The notes below the pieces were generated by a model, which worked only from the letters and a program-made list of their open reading frames with translations, was not told the DNA's origin and did not search any database. From contig JAAZVG010000040.1 of the NCBI GenBank assembly GCA_018623655.1, positions 1-11,077 on the forward strand: a stretch of DNA of 11,077 bases, read 5' to 3'. The DNA comes from Flavobacteriaceae bacterium. Lineage in GTDB: Bacteria; Bacteroidota; Bacteroidia; Flavobacteriales; Flavobacteriaceae. Positions 1 to 6,572 of this stretch are shown here, in pieces (the stretch's first letter is position 1; each line of letters begins with the position of its first letter). Both the position numbers and the translations under genes were made by a program.

Positions 1-53
1 TATAATTTTTGCTCAATCTGATGAACAGTTTCGATGTAAACAGCCTCTTTCAC
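1..53 (-). CDS. possible start of a divergent gene, cut by the left edge
   Basis: Reading leftward from a GTG at 53, 17 codons stay open to the window edge and give VKEAVYIETVHQIEQKL, which has a protein-like composition. An in-frame TAA lies three codons before this GTG and no ATG is available in between, so GTG would have to be the start. It would be divergent from the S41 peptidase gene with 65 nt between starts. I do not recognise the product. A rightward frame (bases 2-97) is also open here, ending at TAA, and could instead be the tail of an upstream gene, so this call is weak. Confidence 0.25.
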   Translation of the reverse strand, partial: MKEAVYIETVHQIEQKL

Positions 54-94
54 AAATGATTCTTAAGGTTCTCCAATTTAAGACGAAATCATCC

Positions 95-102
95 TAAATT
101 TG
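95..102 (+). promoter_or_regulatory. Bacteroidota -7 type promoter element for the S41 peptidase gene
   Basis: TAAATTTG matches the Bacteroidota -7 consensus TAnnTTTG at every fixed position. Transcription would begin around base 109, leaving a leader of about 10 nt before the ATG at 119. I see no convincing TTTG at the -33 position, which limits confidence. Confidence 0.45.
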
Positions 103-118
103 TTACAAAGCACGATTT

Positions 119-1552
119 ATGAAATTGAAACAAATAACATACCCTTTATTAGTTGGAGTAATCATCTTATTATATTCCTGTTCCTCAGATCCTGTCAATT
201 CCGAAATAGAACAAGTAAGTCTCAAAGACATCGAAATTCAAAATTTTATGTGGAGATCGATGAATTTATGGTATTACTGGCAAAGTAGGGTTCCTAATTT
301 GGCAGATTCAAAGATTGAAAACACCTCAGATTATATTGAATATTTAAACGCCAATCCAGAGCCAGAGAATTTCATTAAAAGTTTACTCGACCCAGAAGAT
401 CGATTTACTTTCTATTCAGACGATTATACTGAATTAACCAATACTTTATCGGGGATATCTAAAAGTAATGGACTAGAGTTTGGACTCGTATTAAAAGCAG
501 AGGATAGTGAAGACGTAATCCTATATACCAAATACACCGTTAAGAACTCTGATGCCGAAAGACAAGGCGTACAGCGAGGAGATCTATTCAATAGAGTAAA
601 CGGAACACCAATCACTACCTCCAATTATCTTGAGTTATTATTCTCAACCGATGACAGTTACACATTGGGTAAAGTGGAATATGTTGATGGAGATTTTGTA
701 AACAGAGAAGAATCTGTTCTGCTTACCAAAGAGGAGAATTTAGCCGAACATCCTATTTATTTGGATACCGTTTTAACTGTTGAAGAAAAAAAGATCGGAT
801 ACCTTATGTACAATGCATTTATCGCCAATTATGATACAGAGGTTATGGCAGTATTTGATGAATTTCAAAGTAACGGGGTAAACGAAGTGGTTCTTGACCT
901 CAGGTATAATTCCGGAGGTTCAACTGCTTCAGCACGCAAAATTGCAAGCCGTATTTACAATGCGACAGAAGAGACCGTCTTCGCTCGTCAAGACTGGAAT
1001 GAAAAATGGAATGAAGCCTTCGGAAGTCAATTAGAAGATTATTTTGATACTAACAAGGGACTGAACCTCCAACGAGTTTACATTCTCACAGAGACCACTA
1101 GTGCCTCAGCTAGTGAACTTCTTATCAATGGTTTAGACCCTCATATGCAAGTCATCCATATTGGTGATACGACTCGAGGTAAAAACGAATTTTCAATCAC
1201 CCTTGTCGATGATGTTAGCGGATATTCGAACTTCCCTTTCCTCTATCACCCAAGTAGAGAATCCTTTATCAATTCAAACGTATCCTGGGCATTGCAACCC
1301 TTGGTTGGGCGATATGAGAATTCTATTGGATTCTCTGACTACACTAACGGTTTAGTGCCTGATTTTATTCAATCTGAATCTGTACTAAATATGGGTCAAC
1401 TTGGATCCACTAGTGAGCCATTACTTGCCAAGGCTATTGAACATATTACTGGAGTGGTCTCAACCTCTCGTGAACCTTATAAGTTAGAGAATGAACCAAA
1501 AAATACTATCGAATTCAAGAGACCTTTTATGGACGTAACAATTAAAAATTAA
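119..1552 (+). CDS. S41 family peptidase, lipoprotein (C-terminal processing protease type)
   Basis: This 477-residue protein is a periplasmic or outer-membrane lipoprotein serine protease of family S41. The N-terminus is a lipoprotein signal: basic start, hydrophobic residues 8-19, then lipobox LYSC with the lipidated Cys at 21. A PDZ-like segment follows at about 105-205, with the typical GVQRGDLFNRVNGTPI at 150-165. The S41 core starts near 225 and includes VLDLRYNSGGS (258-268). TSASASELLINGL (327-339) supplies the likely nucleophile Ser330, and GDTTRGK (349-355) the likely general base Lys355. The 25-residue gap equals that of the Ser452/Lys477 dyad of E. coli Prc. The protease therefore looks intact and is of the Bacteroidota lipoprotein type. 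Natural substrates cannot be read from the sequence. The stop lies 3 nt before the rmuC ATG, so the two are probably cotranscribed. The short CSSD after the lipobox only partly resembles the acidic surface-export signals known in this phylum. Confidence 0.9.
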   Translation: MKLKQITYPLLVGVIILLYSCSSDPVNSEIEQVSLKDIEIQNFMWRSMNLWYYWQSRVPNLADSKIENTSDYIEYLNANPEPENFIKSLLDPEDRFTFYSDDYTELTNTLSGISKSNGLEFGLVLKAEDSEDVILYTKYTVKNSDAERQGVQRGDLFNRVNGTPITTSNYLELLFSTDDSYTLGKVEYVDGDFVNREESVLLTKEENLAEHPIYLDTVLTVEEKKIGYLMYNAFIANYDTEVMAVFDEFQSNGVNEVVLDLRYNSGGSTASARKIASRIYNATEETVFARQDWNEKWNEAFGSQLEDYFDTNKGLNLQRVYILTETTSASASELLINGLDPHMQVIHIGDTTRGKNEFSITLVDDVSGYSNFPFLYHPSRESFINSNVSWALQPLVGRYENSIGFSDYTNGLVPDFIQSESVLNMGQLGSTSEPLLAKAIEHITGVVSTSREPYKLENEPKNTIEFKRPFMDVTIKN

Positions 1553-1555
1553 GTG

Positions 1556-2842
1556 ATGGCTGAGATTGCACTAACGATTCTTGCACTAGTTCTTGGTACT
1601 ACCGGATATTTCTTTGGTAAGAAATTGAATTCAATTGGATCGCAAACCCTTCTTAACGAGCGCATAAGACAGCTTTCTGATCAACTATCTGATTCAGATG
1701 CCAATGTTAAAACGCTTACTCAGGAAAAAGAAGAGCAATTGCGCCAGCTAATTCACTTAGAAGCAGAGTTAACATCTTTAAAATCTAAAGAAGATGAGAG
1801 AGCTAAAGAAGTTGAAACCCTGCAGAAGAAATTTCAAACTGAATTCGAAAATCTTGCTCAGAAAATTTTAGATGAAAAATCATCGAAAATGAATGAGCAA
1901 AATAAAGAGAGTATAAAGCTATTACTCGACCCTCTAAGAGAACGCATCAGTGACTTCTCAAAAAAAGTAGAGGATTCAAATAAACAAAACCTAACCTTTC
2001 ACGAAACCTTTAAGGTAGAGCTAAAGCACATGCAAGAGCAAAGTCTACTCATGCAAAATGAGGCGGCAAATCTTGTAAAGGCTTTAAAGGGAGATAATAA
2101 AATGCAAGGAAATTGGGGTGAAATGGTACTTGAACGAATTCTCGAAAAATCAGGTCTACGAAAGGATATTGAATACTCCGTTCAGCAAAGTTTTACCACC
2201 ACTGAGGGGAAAAGGTTAATGCCCGACGTGATCATTAACCTACCTGATGATAAAAAATTTATTGTTGATTCGAAGGTTTCTCTTGTCCACTATGAGCAAT
2301 TTATCAATGCTGAGGATGAGACTGAAAAAGAAACTTTTGCTAAGCTTCATTTAAATTCGATTCAAAGACACATTAAAGAGCTAAGCGAAAAACGGTATGA
2401 AGACCTATATGAGGTTAATTCGCCTGAATTTGTGATCTTGTTTATTGCAATTGAACCCGCTTTTGGAGTTGCCCTACAAAAAGACCCATTGCTTTATTCT
2501 AAGGCATTTGATCAGAATATTATCCTGGTTACCCCTACTACACTACTCGCAACCTTACGAACCATAGATGCGATGTGGATTAGCGATCGACAGCATAAAA
2601 ATGCTTTAGAGATCGCACAAAAGGCAGGAGCGCTTCACGATAAGTTTGTTGGGTTTATTGAAGATATGAATAAGGTTGGGGTGCGAATGAATGATGCCAA
2701 AAAAACCTATGAAGATGCCATGAATAAGCTTCATTTAGGTCGTGGTAATGTCGTTCGAAGTATCGATAAATTGAGAGAACTTGGAGCTAAAACTAAAAAG
2801 GATCTTCCTGAAGCTAATTTAAATCGAGCTTTAGAGGAGTGA
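1556..2842 (+). CDS. rmuC: DNA recombination protein RmuC homologue
   Basis: RmuC-family proteins are predicted nuclease-like factors; in E. coli the gene limits recombination at inverted repeats. With the ATG at 1556 the protein has 428 residues: a membrane anchor at about 3-20, a long charged coiled coil at about 30-115, then the RmuC domain at about 125-410. Family landmarks visible are GNWGEMVLERILEKSGL (185-201), PDVIINLPDDKKFIVDSK (223-240), FIAIEPAF (296-303) and VTPTTLLATLRTI (325-337). The PDVI...DSK stretch has the D-x(n)-D/E-x-K look of restriction-like nuclease folds, which is an inference. A GTG at 1553 directly precedes the ATG and would add one Met; I prefer the ATG. The start lies just after the S41 peptidase stop (TAAGTGATG), suggesting coupled translation. 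The last 12 nt overlap the end of the convergent pgl gene. Confidence 0.92.
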   Translation: MAEIALTILALVLGTTGYFFGKKLNSIGSQTLLNERIRQLSDQLSDSDANVKTLTQEKEEQLRQLIHLEAELTSLKSKEDERAKEVETLQKKFQTEFENLAQKILDEKSSKMNEQNKESIKLLLDPLRERISDFSKKVEDSNKQNLTFHETFKVELKHMQEQSLLMQNEAANLVKALKGDNKMQGNWGEMVLERILEKSGLRKDIEYSVQQSFTTTEGKRLMPDVIINLPDDKKFIVDSKVSLVHYEQFINAEDETEKETFAKLHLNSIQRHIKELSEKRYEDLYEVNSPEFVILFIAIEPAFGVALQKDPLLYSKAFDQNIILVTPTTLLATLRTIDAMWISDRQHKNALEIAQKAGALHDKFVGFIEDMNKVGVRMNDAKKTYEDAMNKLHLGRGNVVRSIDKLRELGAKTKKDLPEANLNRALEE

Positions 2843-3529
2843 AGAGGCGTCCTCATCTAAAAACCAAATCGCATTCTTTACTAAAGTTGCTGGATAAGCA
2901 GAAGCGGCAGGCTTATTGTTGGCGATCTCTTCAACAACGGTTGCCTTAGAAGCACCTGAAACCAAAAACACCGTTTGAGTAGCTGCATCAATCATTTTAC
3001 CGGTCATACTTATTCTGCGTTGACCTAAAGGGTGACTTGCAGCTACGGCATAGGCATCTGCACGGTATAAGTCGATTTCATGTGGAAAAATCGAGGCGGT
3101 ATGCCCATCCTCACCTAAGCCTAACATCACTAAGTCCATAATAGGATGAGCCTTTAGAAGTTGATGATAACGATCTGCTTCAACCTCTGGGATATCCTCC
3201 CCTTTAATTCTAAAGACGCGATCCGTTTGGTGGTCAATATGATTGAGTAAATGTTTGCAGGTCATTCCATAATTACTCTGCGAATCATTCGGAGCTACGC
3301 AACGTTCATCTCCCCAATAGAAGTAAACGGATGACCAATCGATTTGAGCACTGTAACCTTCTACCAAGAAATCAAAGAGACTAACTGGAGTACTTCCACC
3401 CGATAAAGCCCAGTGAAAACCCTCTTTATAACCTAAGGGTGTACTTAATTTTTCTGTAATTAACTGAGCTAAATAATGAGCGAATGCTTCGGTTAAAGCT
3501 GCTTTGTTCGAGTAGATTCTCTTATCCAT
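2831..3529 (-). CDS. pgl: 6-phosphogluconolactonase (DevB/Pgl type)
   Basis: The enzyme hydrolyses 6-phosphoglucono-1,5-lactone to 6-phosphogluconate, step two of the oxidative pentose phosphate branch, in the cytoplasm. The 232-residue protein belongs to the glucosamine-6-phosphate isomerase/6-phosphogluconolactonase family. Landmarks are ALSGGSTP (41-48, phosphate loop), WGDER (72-76), GLGEDGHTASIFP (137-149, with the likely catalytic His143) and RRISMT (171-176). GEDGHTASIFP and the ~230-residue length favour the lactonase over a NagB deaminase, as does the zwf neighbour. I place the start at 3529, where its ATG shares the A of the zwf TAA (TAATG). An in-frame ATG at 3547 would add six residues (MCNFIL) inside zwf and is less likely. 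Translation is probably coupled to zwf. The 3' end overlaps rmuC tail to tail. Confidence 0.95.
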   Translation of the reverse strand: MDKRIYSNKAALTEAFAHYLAQLITEKLSTPLGYKEGFHWALSGGSTPVSLFDFLVEGYSAQIDWSSVYFYWGDERCVAPNDSQSNYGMTCKHLLNHIDHQTDRVFRIKGEDIPEVEADRYHQLLKAHPIMDLVMLGLGEDGHTASIFPHEIDLYRADAYAVAASHPLGQRRISMTGKMIDAATQTVFLVSGASKATVVEEIANNKPAASAYPATLVKNAIWFLDEDASSLL

Positions 3530-5067
3530 TAGGATGAAATTACACAATAATTTTCATCATCGGTGAGGTGTTCGCCAGGATTTCTCCAATAACCCGGCCC
3601 TTCAATAAAGTCATTGGACATTTTTGGTCCCCAAGTTCCGGCAGGATAACCGTGCATTGGCATAGTTTGACTATTCCAATGTGCAATAATTGGATCTACA
3701 AACTCCCATGCTTTTTCGACCTCTTCTGCTCTGGCATAGAGCGTGGCGTCACCGTTTAACGCATCTAATAAGAGGCGCTCATAGGCCTGCAACACCTTTC
3801 TATCCGTGAAGCTATCGTAATAAAAATCCATGTTTACTTGCTGCGCCTTAAAACCCTGTCCAGGTTGTTTTACTCCAAATTTCAAAAGAATACCTTCATT
3901 TGGTTGAATACGGATAACCAGAATATTCTTCTTTGAGTGACCTGCACTGTATTGAAATATTTGTTGCTCCGGTCGCTTAAAGAAAATTACTATCTCTGTT
4001 ACTGTGGTCGGCATCCGTTTGGCTGTTCTCACGTAAAAAGGAGTACCCTTCCATCGCTCATTGTCAACAAAAAATCGGACCGCAGCGTAAGTTTCGGTAA
4101 AAGATTGCTGTGAAACGCCTTGTTCTTCGCGATAACCCTCTACAAGCTCACCATTAATCCTTGAGGCAGTATACTGACCTCTCAACGTATTTCGTTCGAT
4201 TTCATCTGAGGTTATAAGTGGTCTTAAAGCCTCTAGTGCTTTGACTTTCTCATTTCTTATATCCTCAGAGTTTTCGGATTGTGGAGGCTCCATAACCACT
4301 AGAGAAACAAGTTGTAATAGGTGATTCTGAAACATATCTCTAAGTGCGCCTGTATGATCGTAATAACCACCTCTTAGGGCTACTCCATCAGATTCGGCAT
4401 TGGTAATTTCAACACGTTCGATGTATTTGGAATTCCAAAGAGGCTCAAATATAGAATTCGAGAATCGCGTCACTAAAAGATTTTGAACCGTTTCTTTACC
4501 CAGGTAATGATCAATTCTATATATCTGTTCCTCGTTAAAATATCGATGTAAACCTTCATTAATAGACTTAGCAGTCTCCAAGCTATATCCAAAAGGCTTT
4601 TCTACAACAAGTTTCCTAAATGAAGTGTCTCCTTCTTGATCATCTAATAATCCTGAGTTTTTCAGCCGCTCAGCAATGGATTCGTACAGGTTTGGTGGTG
4701 TTGAACAATAAAATAAATACCTTCCACCTAAATCATAAGTTTGATCGATTTCATAAACTCTTTCTGCAAGTGCTCCATAATCATCTAAATAATCCTTACT
4801 TAAAGTAAAATATAAAAATCGATCCGCATATTTATTGTAATGTGCCTGACGAGAATCGTCGGCAAGGTGTTCATTTTGAAGAAGTACCTTTAAAGCAAAT
4901 TCGGTATTTGATAAAAGACTCCTACCTACCCCCAAAATACGTGTGTTTTGGGAAATTAAATCATTGTCAAATAAGCGAATTAAGGCTGGAATTAGTTTTC
5001 TAGAAGTAAGGTCACCCGATGCTCCAAACAGAACAATTAATTGAGAATCGGCCTTCGTGAATGACAT
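3529..5067 (-). CDS. zwf: glucose-6-phosphate 1-dehydrogenase
   Basis: This enzyme oxidises glucose 6-phosphate to 6-phosphogluconolactone with NAD(P)+, the entry step of the oxidative pentose phosphate branch. The 512-residue length is normal for the family. The N-terminal Rossmann domain (about 1-190) has the dinucleotide loop FGASGDLTSRKL (14-25) and EKPFG (156-160). The substrate signature RIDHYLGKE (184-192) carries the conserved Asp186-His187, and DHTGALRDMFQNHLLQ (237-252) carries the catalytic His248. YVRTAKRMPTTVTEI (345-359) belongs to the C-terminal domain, which ends near the typical YPAGTWGP (474-481). I see no missing key residue. The gene is first in a leftward pair with pgl (1-nt overlap) and is divergent from gnd across 91 nt. 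No Shine-Dalgarno sequence is visible ahead of the ATG, as is usual in this phylum. Confidence 0.97.
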   Translation of the reverse strand: MSFTKADSQLIVLFGASGDLTSRKLIPALIRLFDNDLISQNTRILGVGRSLLSNTEFALKVLLQNEHLADDSRQAHYNKYADRFLYFTLSKDYLDDYGALAERVYEIDQTYDLGGRYLFYCSTPPNLYESIAERLKNSGLLDDQEGDTSFRKLVVEKPFGYSLETAKSINEGLHRYFNEEQIYRIDHYLGKETVQNLLVTRFSNSIFEPLWNSKYIERVEITNAESDGVALRGGYYDHTGALRDMFQNHLLQLVSLVVMEPPQSENSEDIRNEKVKALEALRPLITSDEIERNTLRGQYTASRINGELVEGYREEQGVSQQSFTETYAAVRFFVDNERWKGTPFYVRTAKRMPTTVTEIVIFFKRPEQQIFQYSAGHSKKNILVIRIQPNEGILLKFGVKQPGQGFKAQQVNMDFYYDSFTDRKVLQAYERLLLDALNGDATLYARAEEVEKAWEFVDPIIAHWNSQTMPMHGYPAGTWGPKMSNDFIEGPGYWRNPGEHLTDDENYCVISS

Positions 5068-5158
5068 AAACGCTTTTTAATTGGTCAGAATTATTCGATT
5101 TTTGCGACAAGGCGAATATACATTCTTAATTTCGTTTTAATATTTAAAGTGGATAACT
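5068..5158. promoter_or_regulatory. shared divergent control region of zwf-pgl and gnd
   Basis: These 91 AT-rich bases separate the zwf and gnd start codons and must hold both promoters unless transcripts start further inside. For gnd, TTTG (5101-5104), a 22-nt spacer and TAATTTCG (5127-5134) form a near match to the Bacteroidota -33/-7 consensus, differing at one fixed position. For zwf, the complement of 5113-5120 reads TATATTCG, also one mismatch from TAnnTTTG. The two candidate -7 elements are only about 6 nt apart, so the promoters would physically overlap and compete. No clear operator palindrome stands out. Confidence 0.5.
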
Positions 5159-6553
5159 ATGAATAAATCAAGCTTCGGTTTAATAGGATTAGGCGTAATG
5201 GGACGAAACCTGCTTCTCAATGTGGCAGATCATGGGTTTAGAGTAAGTGGTTTAGACCTTGACCCAAAGCAAGTTAGCGCTATGCAATCTGAGCGTTTAG
5301 AAGAGCACAAGCTAGAGGCATTCACATCCACTGATGATTTTATAAGGAGTCTTTCCTCACCCAGAACAATCATGCTTTTAGTTCCTGCTGGAACTATTGT
5401 TGATCAGGTTATAGAATCATTAATCCCTAAACTCGACAAAGGTGATTTAATCATTGACGGGGGTAATAGTCATTTTCTTGACACAGAGCGGCGGGAGCAA
5501 TTTCTGAATAGCAAAGGACTGCTATTTCTAGGAACTGGAGTATCTGGTGGTGCTCAAGGAGCGCGAAAGGGTCCTAGTATTATGCCAGGTGGTGCTCTAG
5601 AAGCCTACAAGCAGGTAGCTCCAATTTTCGAAGCAATTTCAGCGAAATACCAGGGTGAGTCTTGTGTTTCTTATGTCGGACGCGCTGGTGCAGGCAACTA
5701 TGTGAAAATGGTTCATAATGGCATAGAGTATGCTATTATGCAGAGTATTGCAGAAGTCTACGCACTTTTCAGATCATTCGGATTCTCGAATGCAGAAATA
5801 AAGTTAGCCTTTGAGAGCTTTCAAAAAGGAAGATTATCTTCTTTCTTAATCGAGATAACCGCAGCTATTTTAGGAACTAAAGATCCAGAAGGAAGAGGTG
5901 AACTCATCGATAATATTCTCGATAAGGCAAAACAAAAAGGTACAGGTAAATGGACTTCTCAAAACGCTATGGATCTGGGAATTGCTATTCCAAGTATCGA
6001 TATGGCGGTTAGTCAACGAGCCCTATCGGCTCTAAAAGAATTACGATTGCAACTATCAGAAAATAAGGCTCAACTAGAAACTATCGATTTCAACACACTC
6101 TCTAAACAGGCAGAAAAGGCACTATACGCAAGTTTTGCCATCGCCTATGGTCAGGGATTACACCAAATTAGTGAAGCCTCAAAGGTTTATGATTACCAAA
6201 TCGATTTGCTAAGTGTCATCAAACTATGGCGTGGAGGTTGTATTATTCAATCTGAAATGTTAGGCGATTTGGCAGTCAGTTTTGAAAAAGAAGCTATCGA
6301 ACATATATTCGAATCATCTCACTTCAAACCGACCTTAAAAGAAACTTTAGAAGGATTACGTGAATTGGTTCTCTTAGGTACTAAGCACGCATTACCTGTC
6401 GGAACACTTTCGAGTAGCCTAAGTTACTACGATGCGCTTCACTCTTCAGAGTTACCTGTAAATCTAGTTCAAGCGCAGCGTGATTTTTTTGGATCACACA
6501 CCTTTGAAAGAAAAGACCAGCCAGGCATATTTCATCACGATTGGTCTTTATAA
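5159..6553 (+). CDS. gnd: 6-phosphogluconate dehydrogenase (decarboxylating)
   Basis: The enzyme converts 6-phosphogluconate to ribulose 5-phosphate and CO2 with reduction of NADP+, completing the branch begun by zwf and pgl next door. The 464-residue protein is the long homodimeric type. It shows the dinucleotide loop GLGVMGRNLLLN (10-21), GGNS (101-104), the substrate loop GVSGGAQGARKGPSIMPGG (127-145), and the catalytic motif KMVHNGIEY (183-191) with Lys183 and Glu190. GTGKWT (261-266), WRGGCIIQS (357-365) and the C-terminal RDFFGSHTFER (441-451), whose Arg and His reach the partner subunit's active site, are also present. The loop usually reads GGEEGA, so AQ in place of EE is a departure, as is AI for the usual GD after IEY. 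The full catalytic set argues for an active enzyme. The ATG at 5159 gives the expected N-terminus just ahead of the Rossmann loop. Confidence 0.95.
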   Translation: MNKSSFGLIGLGVMGRNLLLNVADHGFRVSGLDLDPKQVSAMQSERLEEHKLEAFTSTDDFIRSLSSPRTIMLLVPAGTIVDQVIESLIPKLDKGDLIIDGGNSHFLDTERREQFLNSKGLLFLGTGVSGGAQGARKGPSIMPGGALEAYKQVAPIFEAISAKYQGESCVSYVGRAGAGNYVKMVHNGIEYAIMQSIAEVYALFRSFGFSNAEIKLAFESFQKGRLSSFLIEITAAILGTKDPEGRGELIDNILDKAKQKGTGKWTSQNAMDLGIAIPSIDMAVSQRALSALKELRLQLSENKAQLETIDFNTLSKQAEKALYASFAIAYGQGLHQISEASKVYDYQIDLLSVIKLWRGGCIIQSEMLGDLAVSFEKEAIEHIFESSHFKPTLKETLEGLRELVLLGTKHALPVGTLSSSLSYYDALHSSELPVNLVQAQRDFFGSHTFERKDQPGIFHHDWSL

Positions 6554-6572
6554 TTAAGACCCCTTTTATTTT
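6543..6572 (+). terminator. intrinsic terminator of gnd
   Basis: GGTCTT (6543-6548) and AAGACC (6556-6561) form a perfect 6-bp stem around a 7-nt loop, followed by CC and the T-rich tail TTTTATTTT (6564-6572). The stem begins inside the last gnd codons and the tail runs over the carB stop codon. On the opposite strand the hairpin has no T-tract, so it should serve gnd rather than carB. Confidence 0.55.

Noticed and set aside
424..624. Leftward open frame inside the S41 peptidase gene
   Set aside because: It has no family features and overlaps a convincing protease domain on the other strand.
3530..3547. Upstream in-frame ATG giving Pgl six more residues
   Set aside because: It lies inside zwf, and the ATG at 3529 overlaps the zwf stop as TAATG and yields a normal family N-terminus.
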